Source: Isoetes taiwanensis (taxonomy: Eukaryota > Streptophyta > Lycopodiopsida > Isoetales > Isoetaceae). From it: a DNA stretch of 64,000 bases. Of this stretch, positions 24,846 to 36,261 are shown one piece after another (position 1 is the stretch's first letter; every line of letters starts with the position of its first letter). Location of the stretch: assembly GCA_021234155.1 (NCBI GenBank), contig JAJEKV010000098.1:3708121-3772120 (forward strand), in the 5' to 3' direction. Both the position numbers and the translations under genes were made by a program. The notes below the pieces were generated by a model. That model did no database searches. It was not told the DNA's origin and was given only the letters and a program-made list of their open reading frames with translations.

Positions 24846-25304
24846 CTAGAATGACCGAAGGTGAATAGAGAAGGACCAAATAGCATAGTGCCATGTGGAA
24901 AAATGCAAAGAAAGTGGTATCGCACTAAAACGGCCAAACCGCCTGCTTTGTTTGGGCGGGCGCCCAAGTTGTGGCAGGCGAGATTGCCCTCCCAAGTTTG
25001 GGCTGCTGCATACGTGGACAATATTTGGAGGGAATTGCAGTATATGATCGGCTTGCAGGGTGATGAACGAAGACATACAGTGGTCGAGCTGTTCTGCGCA
25101 CAAGCAACAATCTGCAAATTTTTGTAAAGCATGTCGAATTGCTAAAAATTCAATTATTGCAGGATCTAAAGTGTTGCCATTCTTTTGTTTTGCAGATTTC
25201 CACATGGAGCACACTGATATTGAATCCGTTACTTGCACCCAGGACAGCCAAATGCCATCCTTTCCAAACCAATTGCCCAACAATTCCATGTGCACACCCT
25301 CCAT
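24846..25304 (-). other. 152-residue open frame, unrecognised
   Basis: The minus-strand frame includes GNWFGKDGIWLSWVQ and NTLDPAIIEFLAIRHALQKF. The second segment resembles the acid-plus-helix pattern of RNase H domains in plant LINEs, but the surrounding motifs are missing. It overlaps other open frames on both strands. I list it only as the best open frame in the interior of the LTR-like pair. Confidence 0.2.
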
Positions 25305-26209
25305 GCATCCTACTTTTGGGATTGCGACTCGCAGGCCTCTACCATTTGTGTTTTAAATTTTCTTTGCATGGCCTTCCAAGTTTAAGTGATTGTTGATGTC
25401 CTACTATACTTCCTCTTCATTTTTCCTACCATCGCCCACTTCATGTTGATGAGCGTTGCTTCCAATTTCTTTTCTTGATATTATTTCAAAAAATAATCTT
25501 CCAGCCATTTTTATTTTCATTCCGTTTGAAATAAGCCTTGGATAGAGATAAAAATTGAGAATTCACATGCTGTTTCTCAATCCAGTCTCCTTGCCTCGTG
25601 CATGCCATTTCAATTTGTTGCAACAAGGACAAGAAACATAATGCAATATATATTTCTTCAACTTGTTGAATACCACATGAGCTTTCACCTATTTTCTCAC
25701 CTCCATCCTACTGATTTTCCTTCATTACTTCCTCCTGTGCCATGGATTTTTTCCTATCCTCATGTTCTTTAAAGAAACGTGCTTTGGAAGTATTCCTCTT
25801 CTATATGTTCATTAGTTCATGCTACCTACCATCTAGTCCTCCTTGTTTTCCTTAAGTCTGCATTTCCTACTGGTATCTTCCTATTTTATTATTCTGAACT
25901 TGTCTTTCTTATCTGCTAATCATCATTCCTTTCTCTGTTACTCTTGACAGCCTATTTGTTATTTTCTTGCTGCTACTTATCTTGAATACCAACCTATATT
26001 GACGGCTTGCCCAAGTTAAATCCTTAGTCCTTGTTAAGGTCTTTTGCTAACTTCTATCTAGGATTACAGGTTGCTTGTGCTTGCTTGGAAGTGACCTTTA
26101 TTTGATATCATGACAGCGACTGTTGAAGGTGAAAGGTATTATTACTCTGGAGGTTGTGAAGAATTGCCTCTCTCATTTTGCCATCCGCAAATTTTCTTTG
26201 CCTATATAT

Positions 26210-26332
<123 letters not shown>

Positions 26333-27273
26333 AAAGATTGTTTGAGTCCAATGGTACAAAGTGTGGAAGGCTTGTATGGCGGTGAGATTTGGGGCTAGTA
26401 TTTCCAAGGTTTGTGGGAGGACCTTGAGCAATTTTAAAAGAAATTTATAAGGCTTGGTGGGGGTTAAAATGAAACACCCTACCGATGATATTGGTGAGTG
26501 TGGGCTATACCTATGGAGGGAGAAGCCATGATAAGACATATTCGATTCCCAAAGAAATGTCTCAAATGGGCGATACTCGGCTCCCTACAAAGGCTGTTAG
26601 CCGGTAAAAGATAGGGATAGTTTCGAGATGTCATTAGTTGGCTTGGGAAATGGGATATCCATTGGGAAGAGGCAATTTTGATGGGGACAAACCTGAGACA
26701 ATGGATCTATGATAAGGTCCCAGAAGAAGATGGTCGCAGCCCTAAGACAACGATGATCATCTATAGACAAGCTGCATGAATCTTGGTTTACAGATGGCCA
26801 AATACTTGGAAGATAATATCTCCATCAAGAAAAGACATCTTGCGGGCGTAATTCGCCTTAGTTCACGCCAATTAGGTGTGGAAAGCTGGAAGATGGGGTC
26901 ACATCATCCCTAGATCTGAAAAGATAATCGCAAGGTCTCAGGGCTAAGAGCGGTGGAAGACGAAGAGCGCACATACTTAAGTGTGGGGCCTATTTTTCTT
27001 CTTGAAGGCTCAAAGATAACATCCAAGCTAAAACCTTCGCACCTTTTTTCTCCATGGAGGGAGGGAAAATTGGGGCGTATCTAATTGAACTTCTACAATC
27101 TGAGAGATCGTTTAAAAAGATTGAATAGTCTTTTTGAAGAAGATGATATTTTGAGTGAGAGTGACGAGCAAGATGAGGATGTTGAGACTCATTTGCTCTT
27201 TTATGATTGTATTTGATTTTGGTTTGTCTTTTTAGGCCTTTTTAGGCCTCCCAAGGAACAATACACTTCATTT

Positions 27274-27368
27274 CTCTCTCTCTCTCCTCCCTCCCTCCCT
27301 CCCCCCCCCTCCCCTCCCCCCTCCCCTCTCCCTCTCCCCCCCACTCCCCCCCCTCTTTCTCTCTCTCT
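27274..27368 (+). repeat. C-rich polypyrimidine tract
   Basis: About 95 bp of pure pyrimidine on the plus strand with many runs of three to ten C, flanked by CTCT repeats on both sides. The complementary strand has closely spaced G-runs. Confidence 0.9.
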
Positions 27369-27614
27369 ATTTGTAGCTCATTAGTTAAGTTGGTATCTCA
27401 TCTTGCACTTCTTTTACCATCGTTATCGCATGTGCTCTTTCATCTCTGCCTTCTTTCTTTCTTTTTTCTTCCTTCATCTTGTCATCTTGATCCTTCCTAA
27501 TCCCATTCTTTGCTTGCGCACCTTGTTGAAAATATTTGCATCCTTTAGCCCTTTTAAATATCTACTTGTCTATTATCTTTGTTACATATGCTCTTAGGAA
27601 TAGACTAGAATAGA

Positions 27615-28125
27615 TTTTTTTTTATCGTCCATGAGACTAATTGGCCTATGGGACCCAAATAAAAGAGAGCAACAAAGAGTATTCTTGTCATGATTAAAAA
27701 AAATTCCCCCGAAGGGTTTTCTAAGGAAAACCTTAGCAGTAATAAGTATCTTTGGTACACTGGACAATTGTATAGGGACAATTTAATACTCTCCGGAGGA
27801 CACAATCGAGGTCCCCTCAGATCTATAACCTCCTGGGAGGTATGACCCCAACAAAAACCCACGGACGCCGATTCAATAACTCATGCAAATTTATTCAGGG
27901 CATAACTAACCCAATATACCGCGCTTCCGGATATGGGCAAAGGTGGGCATATATGGAGGGCATGACATTCATCTTCTTTGGCTGGTGGCAATACTGAGCC
28001 CTCCTCCCATGCTTGCCGAGTCCAACATCCTGTCTCAATGCGGAGACGATGTGCACCCGTGCGAATGAAAGCTATGAGTCTGTGCTTCTTCATGTGCAAA
28101 TGGGTGTACAAGTACTGGTGTGGAC
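27615..28125 (+). repeat. Diverged dispersed repeat, copy 2 of 2
   Basis: It aligns in order with 3,184-3,680: TTTTATCG, ATTGGCC.ATGG, a GATTAAAAA block, GGAAAACC, CATGACATTCATCTTC, GAGACGATGTGCACC and a CATG.AAATGGGT block. It lies inside the LTR-like pair. Confidence 0.5.
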
Positions 28126-28782
28126 CTCTCGTGAGTATAGGATTGACTTGGTGCTGATAGTGTGCCATCTTAACCTCTGTCAACCACACAAGGATTTGCT
28201 GCTTTTATGTGGTCAAAAGCATCTGATTTCCTTCTTGAAATATGGGTGGATAATGGAATGTATGGATGAACCAACTATGTACTTTATGATTATGCGCTTA
28301 TCTCTGCTTAGTTCTCTTGATAACCGCCATCTAAATGAGATTTTGTTTTTCTTTTTTTTGAAGCCTACCATCTTCAGTCAGACATGTGATGTACAATATT
28401 GGAGGATGTTTGGTTTCCAAGGTTGCAATGAAGAGTTTGGAACGTGATTTCTAAAATGGATGCATAAATAGAGGCCAGGAGTGCAAATCATAGACCTACT
28501 TTACAGTCTTTGTCACTTGCAGCTAGTTTTGATTATGTGGTTGGAATATGTGACATGTGGTTATTTGGTATTCAATTGTGATGGCAAGCAACTGTTATGC
28601 AGCTTGAATAACATTCAACATCATCTTTCAATTTTTTTTATTTTTATTTTTTTGTGGAAAAGATCTTGGAAACGTGATCTTAATGGTATGGTCCAACATG
28701 AAGTGCTGCCGCACTGGAAACTTTGTATCGAATGTCACTGTCAGAATATGAGTCTGAATGATATACTTTTTTTGTTTCTTGA

Positions 28783-29020
28783 GTGTCCTTGCGAGGATAT
28801 AAGCCTGGAAGACATCTCTGTTTTGTGGATAGCGATAGGCAAGTGGAGCAATATGGATTCTCCCTTGATGAGTCTGAATGACATCCTTTAATTTTTATAT
28901 TCTTGCCAGGATAAAAGCCTGACAGACTCTTCATATGGTTTTGATGTCCATGCCCGTGTAAGTGGGTGACATTTTATTGTGTTTTGCCAAGAAATAAGCT
29001 TGGAAAACCTCTCCCCATTT
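28783..29020 (+). repeat. Diverged tandem units with CCAGGATAAAAGCC core
   Basis: Three related blocks start near 28,786, 28,904 and 28,986: TTGCGAGGATATAAGCCTGG, TTGCCAGGATAAAAGCCTG and TTGCCAAGAAATAAGCTTGG, each followed by AAGACATCTC-, CAGACTCTTC- or AAAACCTCTC-like words. The first two are preceded by GAGTCTGAATGA-ATC/ATA. The period is roughly 80-120 bp. Confidence 0.55.
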
Positions 29021-29141
29021 GCGAGTGCCTTACCGCGAGGTAATTAGAGCAAGCAGTGGATGCTCTATTGTTGGGTCTGGGGAACATGCACTTGTGGCAC
29101 AGTCAAATTTACAAGGTGATCTTGATGATTAGAAAATCACT

Positions 29142-29234
29142 TCATGCATTTTTGGCATCCCTTTGAGTGGGGATGCAGGAGTTGCATTGTTCAAAGAGAG
29201 CCTTCATTGCATTTCCGCATCTCTTTGAGTGGGG
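29142..29234 (+). repeat. Short tandem duplication ending in the purine tract
   Basis: TTCATGCATTTTTGGCATCC and TTCATTGCATTTCCGCATC are each followed by TTTGAGTGGGG. The second copy directly abuts the right LTR-like repeat. Confidence 0.6.
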
Positions 29235-29384
29235 TGTTGGAATATATGACATTTGTATGCTATACAACAAAATGCTATATATAGCCAGGACCGTTGAACT
29301 CCAACCTCTATATAAACAGGCACAATCCTAGTTCTTCATTAGCCAACCGAAAGTTCTTTGCTTCTAATTCCTCCGCTATATGCA
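29235..29384 (+). repeat. LTR-like direct repeat, right copy
   Basis: It starts TGTTGGAATATATGAC and ends TATATGCA. It contains the TATA-like word CTCTATATAAACAGG, better preserved than in the left copy. Confidence 0.6.
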
Positions 29385-30305
29385 TTATGGTGCTGATATG
29401 GTTTAAGGATTCTTAAAGATTTATCCACTTTGTTCTACAACTAGATAGATAGAAAACAGAAGAGATAACTCTTAAGTCTTATAACAGCTCTTCTCAAGAG
29501 CGATCGTACAAGGTTTCCACAACCAGGAATGGAGCATCCAGTTTCCACCCAACCGGATCCAAAGATTAAGGCAATTCCAAGGGATTTAGGGAAAGGAAAG
29601 ATCAAGGCTTCTTTTCCTTTAGCACATGATCTTCCAATTTACAACAGCATAAAGGCTTTGCTAAGCTAAGAAAGAAGAACCGCCAATGAATAGGTTTCTC
29701 GATCCAATTCTTCTACACCGAGAAGGCAAGAGCTTTAAGGTCTGAATCCCAAGCCTATTTAGAGTCCCTGCAGGTCGGATTTTGAAAGCAACAGCCAGAG
29801 GCCGGTTTGATGATGCCGGAATTGATGGCAGGAGTCAGCTCTTCCGGATTTGATGTCTGAAGTCTTTCTTTTGTTCTCATTCTATCTTGGCCACCCCTTC
29901 TAATAGCGGATCGATCTCTTTTTCCCCGATTAAGCATGTTCACGCTATTCTGGTCTGCCAGTTCGTCTCCCCTTTTAAGAAAATAGTTGCATGCCTTATT
30001 TCGTTGCTTTACTTTTGACGAAAGTATTTCTCCCTATACTTGGCTTTAATAGTTGAATATGGCCTAATATCTTGCCCCTTTTATTTGTCATTCCTTGTAA
30101 CCATTGGTGTCCCTATGCCCCATTGCCTTAATCCCTTGTTCACTCCCCCTAGCATGCTCCATATCAATCCATCCCTTCTTAAAGAAGATCGTCCGCAATC
30201 TTTCGAATGCACTTGAGATGGGTCCATCCCTTCTCAAGGTGATTGCTCCCGAATCAAATTGCATCGAAGGGTTCTCTAGTCCTGCAAACTCAAGAAACAA
30301 TTATG
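29385..30305. other. No recognisable gene
   Basis: Short open frames on the minus strand (29,755-29,943; 30,088-30,300) lie downstream of the gypsy gag remnant in its orientation. They could be decayed retroelement sequence, but no protease or other domain can be recognised. Confidence 0.35.
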
Positions 30306-30313
30306 GATATCCG

Positions 30314-30430
30314 CGTACTTCCGCAGTACGACATATCCTTGTACATCCGCGGTACATTATTATCTTTCGTACCTCCGCGGTACTACTTGATTGTATCTCC
30401 ACGATAGTAACCATTGTATCTCCGCGATAC
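30314..30430 (+). repeat. Five tandem hairpin units with TCCGC loops
   Basis: Five units at 30,314, 30,340, 30,368, about 30,393 and 30,416 (period 23-28 bp) each pair a 5-bp stem around a loop containing TCCGC or TCCAC: CGTAC/GTACG, TGTAC/GTACA, GTACC/GGTAC, GTATC/GATAG and GTATC/GATAC. Unit 3 and unit 5 differ at both partners of one base pair (C-G to T-A), so pairing is kept. Units are otherwise separated by AT-rich spacers. Confidence 0.75.
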
Positions 30431-30559
30431 TGATGTAATTTTTGTCAGGTCTATTGCGCTACAATACAATTTCTACTCTTCAAAAATTGCATCAAATGCA
30501 CCATGCGTATATAATAGTTTAAATTTTCATTCCACACGAAAATCAACATATAAATCAAA

Positions 30560-31620
30560 TTTTACACTAAAGAGATGTAAGTTTTTACTATGTTTACCCA
30601 TAGTTCCCATTTGGAGCCACCTTGGCAATAGCTTTTGCCCATTCCTCATCTTGGAAGCTTATACCTTTCTTCCGCTCATCAGCAGCTTTAGAGGTCTCAG
30701 GTATATCCTCCAGTTTGGGACCTTCAATAGCATGCATTTGTGCACCTCTTTGAGGTTTAGGTGGCTCAGCCTTTGTGATCCCCCCTTCTCCAAACGGACA
30801 ATCCCTTAGGTAATGCTTTCCTCCACATCTATAACAACCTCCCTTTGGTTCCTTGGTTTCCTTCCGCGGTCTCCCTTGACTTCCCTCTTCTTGCTTCCTT
30901 TCGGAACCATTACCGTTGCCGTTATTTTTCTTCTTCTTGAAGTTTCGGGAAGATTCCTTACTCCCATTTTCTCTTTGCTACTCTTTTTATCCTCTTGATC
31001 TCAAGTTTCATCATCCCAAAAATCAAATTTCCTAGTTTTGGATCTATTTTCCGCTCCCTTTGCGGATGCTAGTTTTATAGCTTCATCCAGATCCTTAGGG
31101 AGCAATATTTCCATCTCCGCATAGATGTCGTCCCTACATCCACTGACATATTTTTTTCGGAAGTTCTTTTCCCATTCAAGTTCCTTATTAATGCTGCTAA
31201 ATGAGTGAATTTGAAGTGTAGGACCTGACTACTCTGAAGTTTTCCCCGACGCACAATCCCATTTCCCTCGTAGCTCACTCACGATAGTTAGAGGGTAAAT
31301 AATGTGCTTCAAATGCCATTTTGAAACTTTCCTAATTAGTAATCCACGAGATCACATTCTCGTATGCCTTGCCACCATGTCCGGCTTGATCTTTTAAGTA
31401 AGTGTCCATGGCTTGCGCCTTTCTACATCATTTGCTCCGCACTCGTTCAAAAAACTTTTCCCACCGGCTGGTAAACCATTAACCTTTGACGGGCTTTGTC
31501 TTTCCCCCCTTTGAAAGACGGCATGTCCGCTTTCTAACCATTTTCTCGGCTTTAGGTGGCGGTGGAGGAATTACTGGTGGAGGACCATTAGGCGTAGGGG
31601 TGGCGAAGATTATCTAGAAG
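30560..31620 (-). pseudogene. Ty3/gypsy-type gag remnant with zinc knuckle
   Basis: Reading on the minus strand, a proline-rich N-terminal part (near 31,570: NGPPPVIPPPPPK) is followed, after frame breaks, by the capsid C-terminal signature YVSGCRDDIYAEMEILLPK and LDEAIKLA (about 31,075-31,150). Next comes a Lys/Glu/Ser-rich linker and the nucleocapsid knuckle CYRCGGKHYLRDC (30,798-30,836), spaced CX2CX3HX4C as in plant gypsy gags. After it comes an acidic tail with PKLEDIPETSKAADE. Gag packages element RNA. Frameshifts are frequent and no protease or RT follows in order. The gypsy pol piece at 36.7 kb is on the same strand but in the wrong order to belong to this copy. Confidence 0.75.
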
Positions 31621-31899
31621 GAAGCGATATTAGCATTAGAATAAAGCCGAAATTCCACTTTTGTCATCTCTTTGTCGATTACTTGGCATGGGCAATGCTA
31701 ACTGGATGCAATGTAGCTAGCATTAGACAAAGCTTGTTGATATTGTGCTTCAGTTGTAGTTGTCTTCTCAATCAATCGTTTGCAAGTCGATAGTGGACTT
31801 GATGCATCTCGGGCCAGCATCGGCTTTATGGGCTCCTAGCTCGTGACACGCTGTCGCCGGATAAGTGGTGGTCGCTTCCAGGGAAGTGGCCGCCATGTG
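31621..31899. other. Short gap, no gene recognised
   Basis: Spacer between the gag remnant (minus) and the LINE 3' remnant (plus). No feature recognised. Confidence 0.4.
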
Positions 31900-32290
31900 G
31901 AAGTGGGCATAGAATACATTGCCTCCTTCTAAAATCCATACCCTTTTGTGGCAGATCTTGCACCGTAGCCCTCGTGGTGAATGTCCGAGTCCACAGGTTC
32001 AAGCCTCGAGGAAGCAAACATGCCCTTTGTGTGGGAGGCTTAATGGAGACCATTGAGCACCGCTTTGTCCTATGCACGTGAGGTAGGGCCAGCTTTGGTC
32101 CGGGTGAGAGCCCCTTTGGGACTTCACTATGTAGTCGGTGATTCTCTTGGGAGTCCTTCCCAGCAGGTGGGCGCGGCCAAGCGGCAATTTCGTTTCATTT
32201 ATGCGTAGCTTGGCTTTTGTGGCTGATTTGGAAAAGACGGAGAGCGAAGGTCTTTCGAATGCGATTGCTTAGCCCTTTTCGTTGGTTCCC
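31900..32290 (+). pseudogene. LINE 3' end remnant: zf-RVT domain
   Basis: The plus strand, read across frame breaks, gives HTLLWQILHR (near 31,940), then CPLCGRL (32,020), ETIEHRFVLC (32,045) and, after a GC-rich gap, AWLLWLIWKRRRAKVF (near 32,210). This is the order of the zinc-binding zf-RVT domain found after the RT in plant LINEs: the two Cys of CPLC, the His of EH, the last Cys and the closing WLIWKRR helix. No RT precedes it within reach, so the fragment is a broken copy. Confidence 0.65.
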
Positions 32291-32938
32291 ATCTTGAGGC
32301 ATAAGTGTGGCGACTTACCAGTCTCAAGCTTATCCCGCACGTTAAGCGGGAAAATTGGTCGACAAAGTGCGATCAAGACCAAGAGCCCAAAACTTGCGGC
32401 ATGATCTCCACTATAATCATTCTTCGAGTTCTGCCGATATTCTAACCTCTCTGCGTGCTTGTGGAAAAATTGGTGCAATTTGTTTCCAATCCATATGAAG
32501 TGGGATCATTCATGTTGTCAACAAGAGATCCATTTATCTCTTGAAGTTGATTGATAAGGCTGTGTCTTGAATATATCTATCTATGAGTCCACATTCAAAA
32601 AGCTAGATTTCTGGACAGGAAAACATACAACAATCTTGCTAGCCAATCACTTGAATTAGTGTAGTTTTTGTGGTTTTATACACGGTACTTACCTAGCCCA
32701 TAAGACATCCCACTGTTGCAAGCCATCATCATATTCGATTCCCACTTGGTAAATACAATAGTCATAGGCAATATTGTTATAAGTGAAGAATGCACCTGTT
32801 AAACTATATCAAGATCCAAGGGAAACAGAAGAAATAATTGTGGCAGCCAATTCACTTGAAGTACTCATATAGAGGAGTATCCAAAAGTTAAATAAGTTGT
32901 ATTGTTTATAAAAACATAATGATACTGGAAATCAATAT
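32291..32938. other. No recognisable gene
   Basis: AT-rich sequence of about 650 bp. No open frame, repeat or terminal structure that I can support. Confidence 0.4.
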
Positions 32939-33228
32939 GTAGCAAAATAACAAGGGGTTCCAAGGGGATTTGATATGGATGTAAAATCTGAAACCATAGA
33001 CTATATATCCCTAAAACAATCGAATAAGTTGTTATAGAAAAAACTTAGATTCAAGATAAAAAATAATCGTATTAGCTCACTGGGTATATTGGTTAAAATG
33101 GTCTTAGTTAGGACATTGAATTATTTTGATAGTGATTCGAGCTCCCGTATTTCATATTCTAAAACCTTAGGTAAAGTCGTATAGAAGTTCGATATTCCCT
33201 CAAAACCTTAGGGGAAATCGTATTTCAT

Positions 33229-33244
33229 ATTTCAAAATTATAGG
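33229..33244 (+). repeat. Left 16-bp target site duplication of the inserted LINE
   Basis: ATTTCAAAATTATAGG is repeated exactly at 36,119-36,134. Unit B shows the uninterrupted counterpart of the site, with the single variant ATTTCAAAATCATAGG. Confidence 0.85.
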
Positions 33245-33298
33245 GATTTAAAGGAAGGGGAGGGAGGAATAGGAAAACTGAGAATACACAGAATAGTA

Positions 33299-34330
33299 TT
33301 GGAGCAGCCGGATGGGAGAAATACCTTGAAAAACTATATAAGACGGGGGGCGTCTCCAATGCCAATACCCCCACTGCAGGAGATGGATAAACCGTGTTTC
33401 AGCATGCAGGAAGTAATGATAGCACTAAATAGGATGGAAAATAACAAAGCCCCGCATCTCTTACGGACTAATCGTGGAGTTACTAAAATGCTTGTGATAC
33501 GAATTGGGAGACAAAGTTACCGAGCATTTTCAATGGCATAATCCACACATGGGCTCTCGATATAGATGGGCATACAACGTGGTAATACCTCTACAATAAA
33601 AGGGGAGCGGGAAGAATTGGGGAACTATAGGACGATAATGGTGAGCTCTATATTCGCAAAATGGTTTGGAAAAGTACTAGATAGCAAATTAAAACAAGGC
33701 GTAAAAAAGAAAAGCCGAGGGCATAAGGACGTGCAAGCCAGCCTAACACTTAACTACAGATCACCTAGTAAACCCTCCCAATACCAATAGAACATAACGC
33801 ATCATAGGGAAAGAAGATAGTATGTCGCTTTTAGGATTTCGTAAAAGCTTTTGACACCGCATCGAGGGGAAAGCCCACACGAGACTAATAGACATGCGTG
33901 CACCGTAAGACATGGTAGGAGCAACCCAAGACTATATCATAGAGTCTATGCAAAAATGGAGCGAAGGGACAGCGATGAATTATGCATACACAGAGTCAAA
34001 TAGGGGTGCCCTATATCCCTGACATTGTTCGACATATACATAGATGCATTAAGGTTTCATAGCGTAACGTTAAAGGGGATTTAACGCCTACACTATGAGA
34101 CACCAAAAGTACCCATTATGCTATATGCCGATGACTTAAGCATGATGGCCACAAAAAGAATAAGGGGATGCATAGATTACTAAAGCTACTAGAGATCTTC
34201 TCGAAGAACGTGGTTAATCTGTGAACCTTTGCGAAACCTAAAATAGTCATTTTCGATAACGTGAAAAGACACGCACCTTCGATATATGAGGAATCAACGT
34301 ATCACGTGACCGGATATGACGATCAACGCA
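33299..34330 (+). pseudogene. LINE reverse transcriptase remnant
   Basis: Reading across several frame shifts: FSMQEVMIALNRMENNKAP (the RT entry motif, usually followed by PGPDG, here damaged), then ELGNYRTIMVSSIFAKWFGKVLDSKL (33,610-33,690, RT block with NYR), an FRISRKSF/ DTASRG-like remnant of the first catalytic block near 33,830-33,860, and IMLYADDLSMMA with the catalytic YADD at 34,124-34,135. NYR.I.VSS.FAK matches LINE-B at 59.4 kb, so both belong to one clade. That clade is unlike the plant L1 type. Confidence 0.8.
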
Positions 34331-35400
34331 CGAGGGAAATGGGCTAAAGGGCGATGCCGGTTTCAATCACCATTGGGAGCTACTTCAAGATGAAAAATTT
34401 CAATAAAAATAGAATAATCGACCGGGAGATCATGCGCTACTTTGTTCGCGCTGGTCATGTCGACGCAACTATATGGGGGTCAAGGTACGGGGACCGACCC
34501 ACCGAGCAAGAAATGGGGACAAACAGGAAGGGATCCCCGACTGGCATAAAGAGAAATTTAGGGCGCAAAACACATCCTCGACAGTTCCGCGATATACCGG
34601 TGACGTGCCGAAAACCAATGGAAGTGAGAGCATGGGAAAGGACTATCGATACCTAATAAAAGACAAATGCAGGGGGTCATCCGAGAAAGTGGTCAAGCAT
34701 TGCAATCGCGGAGTCGAAAAAAATCACACATCATCAAGCAAAGGGGATGGTTCAAGGATGTAGCGATATGGACTAGAGAAATGGGGATGACCCTCGGCAC
34801 CTAGTAAACGAGGGAAAATGGAATGAAGACCGGGCCGACAAGGCTACACGAAAGCATGGTTGCAAACACACACGGACCCAAGGCACTTTGGCTCACGACA
34901 ATTTTCAATCCAGAACAGCAGATAGGGCAATAGATGTACGGAGACAACCTGTTAGGGAAGGCCAGGAGAGACGTCCTGGTGAGAATTAGGATGGGGAAAT
35001 CTAAGAATTGAAAAAGACAGATGGAAGAAAATAGAAAGGGAGGACCGATATGCAGAATCGTGACACAGGAAAAGTAGAGGATGAGGACCACCGCCAACGA
35101 AAGTGCCCAAAGCACGGAGACGCGTCGGGAACAAGTACCGAGGCATAAGATGGGGACAAACCCGACACACCCTCGATGATAAGGGGCGCATTACAATGAA
35201 AGATCCGGCAGATGCAATCCGTGAGATGACGACCAAGCATCGAGAGGCACACAAAGAAAGAGGGTTATAATATGAATCGCCCAAGAGGCGACATGGAAGC
35301 CCATTAAAACGCCAGCCTAAAAGCTGATTGATAATAACGCACCACTGCACGCTACCCATGACGCTGGATTAAAAAGCTGGTGCCTGCACTAATAGAAACT
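34331..35400 (+). pseudogene. LINE C-terminal region, decayed
   Basis: Open frames at 34,354-34,656 and 34,473-34,763 overlap and carry no clear motif. A CPKHGD word near 35,100 could be the remains of the zinc-binding C-terminal domain. Basic composition and position fit the region after the RT, but conservation is too low for a firm domain call. Confidence 0.4.
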
Positions 35401-35459
35401 AAGAAAAGCCTTCAGAAAAGGCTACAATATACCAGTGTGATGTGCTAGTTAGGGAATAA

Positions 35460-36040
35460 ATTACTAATCGCATATTTTTTATTAGCCATAATGGCTTTAG
35501 CTAAACTTGCAAGAGTATAATCCCAAAACATTCTGTAGTTTAGCTAAACTCTACGCATTATCTCTCTCATACTTTCTAGCGTTTAGCTAAACTAACCCAA
35601 AATTCATCCCAAAACTTTCTGTGGTGTGGTCAATGAAAGACACTAAGCTAAAATTACTATACTTTATTCCAATTGTTTCCATTTATTTTAGTCATTTTGT
35701 TTGTAAAATTCTAAAACAAGTCTAGGCCTCAAATTATTCCGTAGATACTAGAAAATAAATTACTAATATGTCTTATAAACTAGAATGATGTTAGCTAAAC
35801 TAGCCCCGAAATTCATTCCAAAAGTTTCTAGGGTGCAACTAAACAATACAAAATTTCACTCTCTTACTTTCTAGCTTTGGCTAAAAGAGATCAAAGATTG
35901 GTAGCGGTAGCGAAAAAGTTAAGCTAAAATTAATACTTTTTTCTCAATTTTTTCCATTTACTTTAGCCAACATTTTTTGAAAATGTGCTAAAAAATCGCC
36001 AAATAGCTAAGTTTAGCCCTTAAATTATTCCATGGTGCTA
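35460..36040 (+). repeat. Two diverged tandem copies with TTTAGCTAAACT words
   Basis: Blocks starting near 35,580 and 35,790 share TTAGCTAAACTA, AAATTCAT(C/T)CCAAAA, TTTCT followed by G-rich word, AAGCTAAAATTA, TTCCATTTA.TTTAG and AAATTATTCC. They form the non-coding right part of LINE-A, or an older repeat that it carries. Confidence 0.55.
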
Positions 36041-36261
36041 GTAGCGCCCTTTAGGGAGCTCGCCCATGTTACATCGATCCGGGGGCCTTAGGGGCACAAG
36101 GGACAATAATTCTATTCTATTTCAAAATTATAGGCCTCAATCATAAATGACTATAAATAAGCGAACGAGAGGTGCCCGGGGCCCCAACATACGATCCGGG
36201 TCGTAGGGATCGATCAAAATCCGCGACCGGTAGTCCAGTGGTGCACCTCGTTTAGAATATA

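Larger units (their letters stand above)
33245..36118 (+). mobile_element. 5'-truncated non-LTR retrotransposon (LINE-A)
   Basis: The insert begins inside the linker before the RT domain and is bounded by a perfect 16-bp direct repeat, as expected for target-primed reverse transcription with 5' truncation. The RT follows at about 33,390-34,140. The last 700 bp are a non-coding AT-rich tail. There is no poly(A) at the right end, which reads GGACAATAATTCTATTCT. Confidence 0.8.

Noticed and set aside
30301-30433. Regularly spaced repeats resembling a CRISPR array
   Set aside because: Repeats are short and imperfect, spacers are not unique-length, and the context is a plant nuclear retroelement region; described as hairpin repeats instead.
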